From contig CAJTOB010000033.1 of NCBI GenBank assembly GCA_910578035.1, positions 1-33,585 on the forward strand: a stretch of DNA of 33,585 bases, read 5' to 3'. How positions within the stretch are numbered: the first letter of the stretch is position 1; every line of letters starts with the position of its first letter. Source of the DNA: an uncultured Muribaculaceae bacterium (GTDB taxonomy: Bacteria; Bacteroidota; Bacteroidia; Bacteroidales; Muribaculaceae). Both the position numbers and the translations under genes were made by a program. Under the pieces are notes generated by a model. That model had not been told where the DNA came from, did no database searches, and saw only the letters and a list, made by a program, of their open reading frames with translations. This document shows, piece after piece, positions 6,521 through 14,764 of this stretch.

Positions 6521-8938
6521 TCAGAATTCGAGGGATAGGCGGACGTTGAACTGGCGGCGGGTGAGGTAGTTTGGCACGGCGTACTGGATATCGTTGATGT
6601 CTGTGACCCAGTAGTAGCTGCTGACATTGCTGATGTCGAGGAGGTTGAATACGTCGAGGCCGAGCCAGATGCTCTTGAAGTGACGCAATGCTCCGGTGCG
6701 GGGTTCGCCTTCGGCGCGGGGCGAGAGCAGGGCGTACTGCAGGCCGATGTCTATGCGCTTATAGGCTGGAGCGCGGAAATAGCCCTTGTCGAAGCTGCCG
6801 CGCGGGGCGGAGAAAGGCAGGCCGTCGTTCAGTATGCCGCGGAGGTTGAATTTAAGTTTGGGGAATTTCGGGAAATAGTCGGTGAAGAAGAGGGCAAGGC
6901 TGTAGCGGCGGTCGTTGGGGCGCGGCACGTTGACGCCGTTGAGTCTTTCGCTCGATTTCATGAGCGAGAAGCTTATCCAGGAGTCGGTGCCGGGCACGAA
7001 CTGGCCGAAGAGTTTGAAGTCTATGCCTGTAGCATAGCCGCTTGTGAGGTTTCGGCCGGCATAGACGAGCTTGAGGTTGTCTACTTCGTAGGGTATGAGG
7101 TTGCTCAGGGCCTTGTAGTAAGCCTCGCCCGAGATTTTGAAGGGTCGGTTGAAGGCACGGAAGGTGTAGTCGGCGCCGAAAATAAGCTGGAAGGAGCGCT
7201 GCGACTTAATGTCGGAGTTCAGGCCGATTACGACGTTGCCGTCGACATCTGTCTCGGGCAGACGGATTTCTTTGAAGAAGGGCGTCTGGTAGTAAAGGCC
7301 GGTTGCGAAGCGCAGTGCAAGTCGCGGATTGCGCGAAGGCACGAATCCGACACTTGCGCGGGGGCTTACGAGAGTTTCCTTGTTGAAATCCCAGTAGGAA
7401 AGGCGCAGGCCGGCATTGATGTTGAAATATCCGGCGCCGGTCTCGAGGCGGTATGTGTCGTTGATGTATGCCGCAAAGCGGTTTGTAGATAAATCATTGT
7501 GGGAGCTTAGGTTGTATATCACTTTCACAGCGTCGGGGTCGGCGGGGAGAGAGAACCCGGCGGAGTCTCGGAGTTCCCATTCGCGCGAACGGTCATAGAG
7601 TGTTTCGTGCTTGAAGTCGATGCCGTAGCTCAGGTTGTGGCGGCGGAGGCCGGTAGCTCCTTTGAGCGCTATGTTGAAGACCGATGCTTTGAATCGGTTG
7701 CGTGCGTGCTCATGGTAGCGGCCTACACCGAGCTCACCGCCGATGCCTTCGTTACCGTCAGAGCCGGAAGTTCCGGCCTGGTCGAGCCAATATTCGCCTG
7801 AAATATCGTAGCTCACAAGCTCATTGGTGAAGAAGCCTCCGGCCTGAAGGGCAAATTCGGCTTTTTTAGACGGTTTGAAATTTATGGTTGCGGCGCCGAA
7901 ATATGTTTCGAAGCGGTCTTTTTCCTGTCCGTCGAAGTAAACTGTAAATTCTTTGGCATCGGTCGATGTGCCGAACTTGGTGCTACGGTTATGTGGTATG
8001 AATTTGTAGTTGTTTACAGCGATGTTGCCCAGGGCTGAAACCGACCATTTTTCGCCGAGTTTCAGAGTCATGCTCGTCTGATAGTCGAAGAAGCGCGGGT
8101 CGTATTCGCCTTTGTCGTCGAGAGAGCCGAGGAGCGAGGAGTTCTGCTTGTATCGGAGGCCGTGGAGCTGCGAGAATACCTTTGAACTGCTGCCAATTGC
8201 CGCCGACGCTCCCATGAGAGAGGCCGATAGAGAGCCTTCGAATGCTTCGGGCTGACGGTATGTGATGTCGAGCACCGAGCTCATGCGGTCGGCATACTGG
8301 GCGGTGAATCCACCTGTGGAAAAGCCGATTGCGCCTACCATATCGGGATTGACGATGCTCAGGCCTTCCTGCTGGCCCGATGATATTAGCTGCGGGCGGT
8401 AGACCTCGATGCCGTTGATATATACGCTGTTTTCGTCGTATGAACCGCCGCGGACGCTGTATTGGCTGCTCATTTCGTTGCTTGAGCTCACGCCGGCCAT
8501 TGTGCTTATAAGGGCTTCGACACTGCCGCCGGTCACGTCGGGTGCAAGGCGGTAGTTGCCGTTGTCTATTTTCTGCATGCCCGAGGTCTGTTTCTGGTAG
8601 TCGGTCACTTCGACGCCGCCGAGGGCATAGCTTGCCGGACTCATTTTGACGTTGACTGTCACTTCGCCTGAGGCGTCGATGAGGCGTCGCTTGCTTTCTT
8701 CGAAGCCTATGCATGTGAAAACTATGCGAATGGTGTCGGCTTCGGGGGCTGTGAGCGAGTATTTGCCGCCGGCGCCGGTGATGGTGCCGATGGCTGTGCC
8801 TTGAATTTTTACTGTCACAAACTCGAGGCCTTCGTTCTGGTCGTCGGTCACGGTGCCGCTGATTTTCACCGGGCCTTTTGCGGCCAAAGTGAAAACTCCG
8901 AGCAGGAATATGATGATAATAATGGTATATCGTTTCAT
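6521..8938 (-). CDS. TonB-dependent outer-membrane receptor with carboxypeptidase-regulatory-like N-terminal domain
   Basis: This 805-residue protein carries a signal peptide (about 1-20), then a carboxypeptidase D regulatory-like beta-sandwich (about 24-105: KISGTVTDDQNEGLEFVTV, ending VNVKMSPA). A TonB plug follows (about 110-235, with QYSVRGGSYDENSVYINGIEVY and STGGFTAQYADRMSSVLDI). The remainder is a beta barrel ending in VRLSLEF with a terminal Phe. It would import an unknown ligand across the outer membrane using TonB-ExbBD energy. At 805 residues it is shorter than SusC proteins, and no susD adjoins it, so it is not a typical polysaccharide-utilisation receptor. It lies 50 nt after the 72-residue gene and 7 nt before the S9-like hydrolase. 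The ligand cannot be inferred. Confidence 0.9.
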   Translation of the reverse strand: MKRYTIIIIIFLLGVFTLAAKGPVKISGTVTDDQNEGLEFVTVKIQGTAIGTITGAGGKYSLTAPEADTIRIVFTCIGFEESKRRLIDASGEVTVNVKMSPASYALGGVEVTDYQKQTSGMQKIDNGNYRLAPDVTGGSVEALISTMAGVSSSNEMSSQYSVRGGSYDENSVYINGIEVYRPQLISSGQQEGLSIVNPDMVGAIGFSTGGFTAQYADRMSSVLDITYRQPEAFEGSLSASLMGASAAIGSSSKVFSQLHGLRYKQNSSLLGSLDDKGEYDPRFFDYQTSMTLKLGEKWSVSALGNIAVNNYKFIPHNRSTKFGTSTDAKEFTVYFDGQEKDRFETYFGAATINFKPSKKAEFALQAGGFFTNELVSYDISGEYWLDQAGTSGSDGNEGIGGELGVGRYHEHARNRFKASVFNIALKGATGLRRHNLSYGIDFKHETLYDRSREWELRDSAGFSLPADPDAVKVIYNLSSHNDLSTNRFAAYINDTYRLETGAGYFNINAGLRLSYWDFNKETLVSPRASVGFVPSRNPRLALRFATGLYYQTPFFKEIRLPETDVDGNVVIGLNSDIKSQRSFQLIFGADYTFRAFNRPFKISGEAYYKALSNLIPYEVDNLKLVYAGRNLTSGYATGIDFKLFGQFVPGTDSWISFSLMKSSERLNGVNVPRPNDRRYSLALFFTDYFPKFPKLKFNLRGILNDGLPFSAPRGSFDKGYFRAPAYKRIDIGLQYALLSPRAEGEPRTGALRHFKSIWLGLDVFNLLDISNVSSYYWVTDINDIQYAVPNYLTRRQFNVRLSLEF

Positions 8939-8988
8939 TATACCATAAATAACGCAATCGCCTTTAAAAAATTGCCTGTATCAGCTTT

Positions 8989-9207
8989 TTATGGCAGTAG
9001 TTGGAGCAGGGGCGGCTGAGCCGTGCCGCCGGGGAAGGATATACGGACGGTGCCGCCGTGGTACGGGGTGGAGGCAGTTTCACGCTCGAATGGCGTGATT
9101 GAGACATGCCACATGCCGTCTGGGTCTGCGGTGGCTTCAATGAGCGACAAGGAGTAGATTTTTCCGAGATATTCTACTTTTCTGCCGAGCATGCGGATTG
9201 TGTTCAT
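8989..9207 (-). CDS. small protein, 72 residues, translationally coupled to the DUF4296 gene
   Basis: The ATG at 9207 overlaps the stop of the DUF4296 gene as ATGA, a 4-nt overlap that strongly suggests coupled translation. The product opens MNTIRMLGRKVEYLGKIYSL and contains EATADPDGMWHVSITPFERET and YHGGTVRISF before a leucine/proline-rich tail. It has no signal peptide or membrane segment. The frame is open further upstream (to 9453) inside the DUF4296 gene; I treat that part as a shadow because the ATGA start fits operon architecture. I recall no named family. Position between the lipoprotein and the receptor suggests an envelope-related or housekeeping role, but that is guesswork. Confidence 0.65.
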   Translation of the reverse strand: MNTIRMLGRKVEYLGKIYSLSLIEATADPDGMWHVSITPFERETASTPYHGGTVRISFPGGTAQPPLLQLLP

Positions 9208-10061
9208 GAGCTGATTGAGTCTGCAGAGGCTGTTTTGGTCTCGGACGGCATGGGGGTGTCGATGACTTCCCCGAGTTTGCGATATGTGCGTATATTGTAT
9301 CGGCCGGGCGGATTGTTGTGGTCCACACGCTTGCGAATCATCTCCATACTGTCTGTGCGGAGCGATGTGCCGGGGCGGCTTAGACCGTCGATAAAGCCAA
9401 AAATGCGGCTTGCCGTAAGAGTCGAGTCGGTGTTGAATACGATTTCGTTCCAACCGTCGGCCGAGAAGCTTTTTATGGCAATCTCAACTGTTCCGTCGGT
9501 ATATTCGGCGACTATAGTGAAGCAGAGATTCTCTGTGTTGTTGAAGAATTTGCCTCGCCAGGTGTAGCTGTCGCCACGCTCCCAGTTTTCATCGTTGGAA
9601 AACGAAAAAGTGGCAGTGCGCGACGGCATGAGCTCGTTGAAAGTGATGAATCGGGCATTAGGCCATACGTCGACCGAGTCGCCCGCGATAGACAGCGCCG
9701 CCTCGGCGGCTATGCGGTTGCCTGTTTCGATGAGACGGTGGTCGAGTATCTCGATTGTCTTGTCGTAGACCTCCATATATTGCGCCATATGGCGTCCGTA
9801 CCATGAGAACGAACTGTCTACCTCTTCGGGGGTGACATTATGGCGCGCGAAGACGCTTTGCTTGAAGAGCTGTCTGAGCGAATCGTTGTAAAAATCACCA
9901 CGGTTCATATCGACAACCGCTTCGCCGGTATGGAAATCGGCGAGCAGCTCGGCCATGCGGTCGGGCGGAATAACACCTCCGGGCACCTTCGAGCAGGCGC
10001 AAGCAAGCAGCCCGAGCGCTATGGCTGTCAGCTCACTTTTTATTTTTGACATCGACGTCAT
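9204..10061 (-). CDS. DUF4296-type lipoprotein
   Basis: The N-terminus (MTSMSKIKSELTAIALGLLAC) is a lipoprotein signal with lipobox LLAC and acceptor Cys21. The next part (GGVIPPDRMAELLADFHTGEAV through HNVTPEEVDSSFSWYGRHM) matches what I know of DUF4296, a Bacteroidetes domain of unknown function usually encoded beside lspA. The C-terminal half (about 140-285) is beta-rich (RTATFSFSNDENW, SYTWRGKFFN) and ends in a polar Ser/Thr-rich tail. The start overlaps the end of lspA by about 29 nt (20 nt if the ATG at 10052 is used). Being encoded next to the peptidase that would process its own signal suggests an old, conserved gene pair. Molecular function unknown. Confidence 0.8.
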   Translation of the reverse strand: MTSMSKIKSELTAIALGLLACACSKVPGGVIPPDRMAELLADFHTGEAVVDMNRGDFYNDSLRQLFKQSVFARHNVTPEEVDSSFSWYGRHMAQYMEVYDKTIEILDHRLIETGNRIAAEAALSIAGDSVDVWPNARFITFNELMPSRTATFSFSNDENWERGDSYTWRGKFFNNTENLCFTIVAEYTDGTVEIAIKSFSADGWNEIVFNTDSTLTASRIFGFIDGLSRPGTSLRTDSMEMIRKRVDHNNPPGRYNIRTYRKLGEVIDTPMPSETKTASADSISS

Positions 10062-10686
10062 AGCGGGCGTAGTCCGAGCTTAGATACTTCGTGTAAAAGA
10101 ATATAATCATGGCCATGCCTACGGTAATGGCGGCATCGGCAATGTTGAATACAGGGTCGAAGAACGAAAATTCCTGGCCTCCTACGACGGGAATCCATTC
10201 GGGCCAGTTGAAGGAGAAGAGGGGGAAGTAGAGCATGTCGACAACGAGCCCGTGGAAAAGTCCTCCGTAGCCTTCACCCCATGGCACTGCAACGGCTGTC
10301 ATCGGTGGATAAGGATTGGTGAATATCTCGCCGTAGAATACGCAGTCTATGATATTGCCGAAGGCACCGGCCGCAACAAGCGATACGGCCGTCATGTAGC
10401 CGGCGGAAACTTTGGCAACCCGGGCTATGCGGACAAGATACCATGCCAGAAAACCGACAAGAATAATGCGGAACAAGGTGAGAAAGAGCTTGCTGCCCAG
10501 CTCAATTCCGAATGCCATGCCGTTGTTCTGAATGAAGCGCAGGTGGAAGAACGGAAGCACTTCGACGTCTTCGCCGAGGTAGAAATGTGTCTTCACATAG
10601 CATTTCACCACCTGGTCGACAATTATTATTATCGCGGCAGTGAGGGCGCCGAGCAGTGCCAGGCGCCTTGTCTTTGATGCTTCCAT
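10033..10686 (-). CDS. lspA: lipoprotein signal peptidase (signal peptidase II)
   Basis: LspA is the inner-membrane aspartyl peptidase that removes the signal peptide from diacylglyceryl-modified prolipoproteins. The 217-residue product has the four expected membrane helices. Conserved family blocks present are QNNGMAFG, AAGAFGNIIDCVFYG, VVDMLYFPLF and FNIADAAITVG; the aspartates in VVD and NIAD are the catalytic pair known for the family. A longer periplasmic insertion between the GN and VVD blocks is usual in Bacteroidetes. The ATG at 10686 shares one base with the stop of the upstream dksA-like gene (TGATG), so translation is probably coupled. A TTG three bases earlier is a less likely start. 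Confidence 0.95.
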   Translation of the reverse strand: MEASKTRRLALLGALTAAIIIIVDQVVKCYVKTHFYLGEDVEVLPFFHLRFIQNNGMAFGIELGSKLFLTLFRIILVGFLAWYLVRIARVAKVSAGYMTAVSLVAAGAFGNIIDCVFYGEIFTNPYPPMTAVAVPWGEGYGGLFHGLVVDMLYFPLFSFNWPEWIPVVGGQEFSFFDPVFNIADAAITVGMAMIIFFYTKYLSSDYARYDVDVKNKK

Positions 10687-11066
10687 CAATGGTCGGGGTT
10701 GTTTTTGGCCTCTACACAGAGAGTGGCGTGGGGAACGGCCCGCAGGCGTTCCTTGGGTATCAGTTTGCCGGTTGCGCGGCAGATTCCGTAGGTTTTGTTG
10801 TCAATACGCACAAGTGCGCCGCGCAGATGGTTGATGAACTGGCGCTGGCGCTCGGCCAGACGTGCGTTGGCCTCGCGTTCGAGCACGTTGGCGCCTTCTT
10901 CAAGAGTCTTGAAAGTGGGCGATGTGTCGGCGGTGTCGTTTCCGTCGGTGTTTCGCAGACTCTGGCAAAGTTCTTCGTAAAGGGCGGTCGCGTTCTCTAT
11001 TTTGGCGAGTATTATCTGGCGGAATTCTTCAAGTTCCTCGTCGGAATACCGTAGCTGTTCGCTCAT
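10686..11066 (-). CDS. DksA/TraR-family transcription factor with degenerate zinc finger
   Basis: This 126-residue protein has the coiled-coil N-terminal part (SDEELEEFRQIILAKIENA through LEEGANVLEREANARLAERQRQ) and the C-terminal block YGICRATGKLIPKERLRAVPHATL of the DksA/TraR family, whose members bind the RNA polymerase secondary channel and cooperate with ppGpp. Canonical DksA has four zinc cysteines; here the finger keeps only Cys in GICRATG and Cys in TLCVEAK. Zinc binding is therefore doubtful, although the helix-turn shape is preserved. I believe such degeneration is usual for Bacteroidetes homologues. It heads the run with lspA. A role in growth-rate or stress control of transcription is inferred from the family. 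Confidence 0.85.
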   Translation of the reverse strand: MSEQLRYSDEELEEFRQIILAKIENATALYEELCQSLRNTDGNDTADTSPTFKTLEEGANVLEREANARLAERQRQFINHLRGALVRIDNKTYGICRATGKLIPKERLRAVPHATLCVEAKNNPDH

Positions 11067-11108
11067 AGTTTTATAGTTTTAGCGGGTTTGAAAAGTTTTG
11101 AGTTTAAG

Positions 11109-11153
11109 AAGTTAAGATAATGGTTCTTTTGAGCAGGGCCATTATCTTAACTT
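11109..11153 (-). terminator. 15-bp perfect hairpin between ileS and dksA-like gene
   Basis: AAGTTAAGATAATGG (11109-11123) and its exact complement (11139-11153) enclose a 15-nt loop. An outer pair GAGTTTA (11100-11106) / TAAACTC (11172-11178) could extend it. The T run that follows is on the plus side, while on the minus side the run is interrupted. It is therefore a probable ileS terminator, but an atypical one. Confidence 0.65.
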
Positions 11154-11183
11154 TTTGGACTCATTACTTTATAAACTCCTAAA

Positions 11184-14100
11184 TCAGGAAATTGTTATGA
11201 CTGCGCCGATTTTGAGGTCGTCGATGTCGAAAATCACAAGGTTTTCGGCGTCGGTTACATCGCCGGTGGTGATAGAGTCGGCGAGTACCTGCTCGGCGAT
11301 ATAGTCGGAGTAAACCGAGAGCACATCGTCGAGTTCGGGGCAGTTCATGAATTGTATGTTGATGTGGTCGGTGATGTCGAAGTTCTGCTCTTTGCGGTAG
11401 CGCTGCACGCGGTTGATTATGTCGCGCGAGAGGCCTTCGCGGAAGAGTTCGGGGCTGATTTCGATGTCGAGAGCCACGGTGAGGGCTCCTTCGTTGGCAA
11501 CGAGCCAGCCGGGAATGTCTTCTGATATTACTTTGACGTCGGCAAGGTCTACACGGGTGGTGACGCCATCGATTTCGAGGTCTATGCCACCTTCGCGCTC
11601 GAGAGTGCGAATCTGGTCGGCCGAGAATGACTTGATGAGAGCGGCAGCCTGCTTCATGAGCTTGCCGAATTTCGGGCCAAGTTTCTTGAAATCGGGGTCG
11701 ACACGCTTGACGAATACCTCGTTGTCGGGCGCAACTACCTGAAGTTCCTTGACATTGACCTCGGTCTTGACAATGTCTGCAATAGCCTCGATAACGGCAG
11801 CTGCTTCAGCATCTACGGCGGGTACGAGCATCTTTGCCAGGGGCTGGCGGACCTTGATGTTGGCCTTCTTGCGAAGACTGAGTACGAGCGATGTCAGGCG
11901 CTGGGCTGCGTCCATACGGTGCTCGAGAGCGGGGTCGACACAAGCTTCGTTGCAGACAGGGAAGTCGGCGAGGTGAACCGATTCGGGCTCTTCGTTGAGG
12001 TCGCGGAAGAGGCGGTCAGCAAAGAAGGGGGCTATAGGAGCCATCAGACGGGCTACAGTGTCGAGACATGTGTAGAGTGTCTGATATGCGGCAATCTTGT
12101 CGGTGTCGAAGTTGCCACCCCAGAAACGTTTGCGGCTCAGACGTACGTACCAGTTCGAGAGGTCGGACTGCACGAAGTCGCTGATTGCGCGGGCTGCATT
12201 GGTTGGCTCGTAGGCATCGAAAGCCTCGGTGACGTTCTTCACAAGGGTGTTGAGCACCGAGAGAATCCAGCGGTCGAGTTCATGACGCTCCGCTACGGGT
12301 ACCTGAGGCTCTTCGCCGGTGAAGCCGTCGACGTTAGCATACATTGCGAAGAAATTGTATGTGCTCGAGAGGGTTGCGAAGAATTTGCGTGCTACTTCGA
12401 CAACGCCGTCGGAGTCGTATTTGAGGTCAATCCAGGGAGCGGTGGTGGCAATCATGTACCAGCGCAGGGGGTCGGAACCGAATTTCTCGATTGCTTCGAA
12501 GGGGTCTACGGCGTTGCCTTTGCGCTTTGACATCTTTTCGCCGTTTTTGTCGAGCACGAGACCGTTGGAAATCACAGTCTTGAAAGCAACATGGTCGAAC
12601 ACCATCGTGCCGATTGCATGGAGGGTGAAGAACCATCCGCGGGTCTGGTCTACGCCCTCGGCTATGAAGTCGGCGGGGAACACGGCGCCGTTTTCCACTA
12701 TTTCCTTGTTCTCAAAGGGATAGTGCATCTGAGCGTAGGGCATCGAGCCGCTGTCGAACCATACGTCGATGAGGTCGGTTTCGCGGTGCATGGGAGCGCC
12801 CGAAGCCGATACGAGTACGATATCGTCCACGTAGGGGCGGTGGAGGTCGATTTTATCGTAGTTTTCCTTTGAGTAGTCGCCGGGAACGAAGCCTTTGTCC
12901 TTGAAGGGGTTCGACTTCATGATGCCTGCGGCTACTGATTTCTCTATCTCGTTGTAGAGAGTTTCCACGCTGTCGATGCAGATTTCCTCGGCACCGTTCT
13001 CTGTGCGCCAGATAGGCAGCGGAGTGCCCCAGAAGCGGCTGCGCGAGAGGTTCCAGTCCTGAAGGTTTTCGAGCCATTTGCCGAAGCGGCCGCTGCCGGT
13101 GGCGGCAGGTTTCCACTGTATGGTCTCGTTGAGGGCTATCATGCGTTCGCGGGCTTCTGTCGAGCGGATAAACCAGCTGTCGAGAGGATAGTAGAGCACG
13201 GGCTTGTCGGTGCGCCAGCAGTGGGGATAGTTGTGGGTGTGCTTTTCGATGCGGAAAACCTTGCCGGCTTGTTTCAGGTACATGCAGATTTCCACGTCGA
13301 GGGTCTCGTCGCCTTCCTTGGCTTCGGCGTTGTATGCGTTTTTCACATATTTGCCGGCCCATTCTGCGTAGTCGGCGCTCACGCGCTCTGCCACGAAAGC
13401 GGGGTCGAGGTCTTCGATACGGTAGAAGCGTCCGGTGAGGTCTACCATCGGGCGGAGGTTGCCGTCGCGGTCTACGAGGTGGAGCGGCGGTATGCCGTTC
13501 TGCTTGGACACACGAAGGTCGTCAGCGCCGAAAGTGCCGGCGATATGCACGATGCCTGTACCGTCTTCGGTTGTCACATAATCGCCGGGGATAACGCGGA
13601 AAGCGCCTTCACCGGGGTTTACCCAGGGTATCAGCTGCTCGTAGTGCAGACCGACGAGCTCGCTGCCGTCAACGGTGGCTACAACCTGCCAGGGCACAAG
13701 CTTGTCGCCGGCTTTGTAGTCTTCGAGGGCGATGTCTTTGGCCTTGGCGTTGAAAATGGAGCCGAGCAGAGCCTCAGCCACGGTCACGGTGATGGGTTCG
13801 CCTGAGTAGGGGTTATATGTGCGCACGATTGCGTAGCGTATCGAGGGGCCTACGCATAGAGCGGTGTTCGAGGGCAGGGTCCAGGGTGTGGTTGTCCATG
13901 CGAGCATGCAGGCCTTGCCCCAGCCTTCCATTGCGGGGATAGTATCCTTGAGAGTGAACTGGGCGGTGCATGTGGTGTCTTTCACATCGCGGTAGCAGCC
14001 GGGCTGGTTGAGTTCGTGCGAACTCAGGCCTGTGCCTGCTGCAGGCGAGTAGGGCTGGATAGTGTAGCCCTTGTAGAGCAGCCCCTTGTTATAAATCTGA

Positions 14101-14594
14101 GCGAGAAGCCACCATACGCTTTCGATATATCGGTTGTCGTAGGTGATATAAGGGTCGTTCATATCCACCCAGTAGCCCATCATGTCGGTGAGCGATTCCC
14201 ACTCGCGGGTGTACTTCATTACCTCGCGGCGGCAGGCGGCGTTGTATTCGTCGACACTGATTGTCTTGCCGATGTCTTCCTTGGTGATGCCGAGCGAGCG
14301 CTCCACGCCGAGCTCGACGGGCAGTCCGTGCGTATCCCAGCCGGCTTTGCGCTTCACGTGGAAGCCTTTCATGGTCTTGTAGCGGCAGAAGAGGTCTTTG
14401 ATGGTGCGGGCCATGACATGGTGGATGCCCGGCATGCCGTTTGCCGACGGCGGCCCCTCGAAGAATACGAAGGAAGGCGCGCCTTCGCGCAGTGCGAGGC
14501 TACGGCCGAAAAGGTCGGCTTCGCGCCAGCGCTCGAGCATTTCCTTGTTGATGTCCGAGAGGTTGAACGATGTATATTCTTTAAATTTTTTCAT
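11184..14594 (-). CDS. ileS: isoleucyl-tRNA synthetase
   Basis: IleRS is a class I synthetase that charges tRNA-Ile with isoleucine in the cytoplasm and edits misactivated valine. The 1136-residue product has the HIGH-equivalent in PGIHHV (55-60, after GPPSANGM) and the editing (CP1) threonine-rich block WTTTPWTLPSNTAL near residue 230. It also has DVWFDSGSMPYAQ and the KMSKR signature (687-691, in GEKMSKRKGN), then the anticodon-binding region and a long C-terminal domain. Length and the KMSKR/PGIHH variants resemble the longer eukaryotic-like subgroup, some members of which are naturally mupirocin-tolerant; that subgroup placement is inference. I see no T-box or Ile-rich leader peptide upstream, and no clear promoter. 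Confidence 0.97.
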   Translation of the reverse strand: MKKFKEYTSFNLSDINKEMLERWREADLFGRSLALREGAPSFVFFEGPPSANGMPGIHHVMARTIKDLFCRYKTMKGFHVKRKAGWDTHGLPVELGVERSLGITKEDIGKTISVDEYNAACRREVMKYTREWESLTDMMGYWVDMNDPYITYDNRYIESVWWLLAQIYNKGLLYKGYTIQPYSPAAGTGLSSHELNQPGCYRDVKDTTCTAQFTLKDTIPAMEGWGKACMLAWTTTPWTLPSNTALCVGPSIRYAIVRTYNPYSGEPITVTVAEALLGSIFNAKAKDIALEDYKAGDKLVPWQVVATVDGSELVGLHYEQLIPWVNPGEGAFRVIPGDYVTTEDGTGIVHIAGTFGADDLRVSKQNGIPPLHLVDRDGNLRPMVDLTGRFYRIEDLDPAFVAERVSADYAEWAGKYVKNAYNAEAKEGDETLDVEICMYLKQAGKVFRIEKHTHNYPHCWRTDKPVLYYPLDSWFIRSTEARERMIALNETIQWKPAATGSGRFGKWLENLQDWNLSRSRFWGTPLPIWRTENGAEEICIDSVETLYNEIEKSVAAGIMKSNPFKDKGFVPGDYSKENYDKIDLHRPYVDDIVLVSASGAPMHRETDLIDVWFDSGSMPYAQMHYPFENKEIVENGAVFPADFIAEGVDQTRGWFFTLHAIGTMVFDHVAFKTVISNGLVLDKNGEKMSKRKGNAVDPFEAIEKFGSDPLRWYMIATTAPWIDLKYDSDGVVEVARKFFATLSSTYNFFAMYANVDGFTGEEPQVPVAERHELDRWILSVLNTLVKNVTEAFDAYEPTNAARAISDFVQSDLSNWYVRLSRKRFWGGNFDTDKIAAYQTLYTCLDTVARLMAPIAPFFADRLFRDLNEEPESVHLADFPVCNEACVDPALEHRMDAAQRLTSLVLSLRKKANIKVRQPLAKMLVPAVDAEAAAVIEAIADIVKTEVNVKELQVVAPDNEVFVKRVDPDFKKLGPKFGKLMKQAAALIKSFSADQIRTLEREGGIDLEIDGVTTRVDLADVKVISEDIPGWLVANEGALTVALDIEISPELFREGLSRDIINRVQRYRKEQNFDITDHINIQFMNCPELDDVLSVYSDYIAEQVLADSITTGDVTDAENLVIFDIDDLKIGAVITIS

Positions 14595-14671
14595 TTCGCG
14601 AAAATGATTGACAATATGATTACAGGAGAGACGGTTGATTCAGCTAAACTATTAAACCTTCAGCCTTCAGC

Positions 14672-14693
14672 TTCAATCCGGGCAAGGATTGAA
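14672..14693. repeat. 8-bp perfect hairpin upstream of ileS
   Basis: TTCAATCC (14672-14679) and GGATTGAA (14686-14693) flank a 6-nt loop. On the plus strand TTTTAAA follows. It lies in the leader side of ileS just after the rpsP terminator and could be part of that terminator region or of an ileS leader; nothing decides between these. Confidence 0.4.
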
Positions 14694-14705
14694 TTTTAAA
14701 CCGCA

Positions 14706-14741
14706 AAGGGTGTGCCGGCCACAATCGGCGGACACACCCTT
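14706..14741 (-). terminator. intrinsic terminator of rpsP
   Basis: AAGGGTGTG (14706-14714) pairs perfectly with CACACCCTT (14733-14741), with further internal CCG/CGG pairing. It begins 23 nt after the rpsP stop. On the minus strand the hairpin is followed by TGCGGTTTAAAATT, a weak T tract, and on the plus strand by GTATTTTTG. Confidence 0.6.
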
Positions 14742-14764
14742 CGGGTATTTTTGCGGGGCAGATA

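Noticed and set aside
6514..6627. N-terminal extension of the S9-like hydrolase
   Set aside because: The added Ser/Thr-rich residues overlap the end of the TonB-receptor gene, and the ATG at 6513 begins a proper signal peptide.
8989..9453. 154-codon version of the small gene after the DUF4296 gene
   Set aside because: The first 82 codons lie within the DUF4296 gene in another frame and read as Arg/His/Pro/Gln-rich shadow sequence. The ATG at 9207 with an ATGA overlap gives a sensible 72-residue protein.
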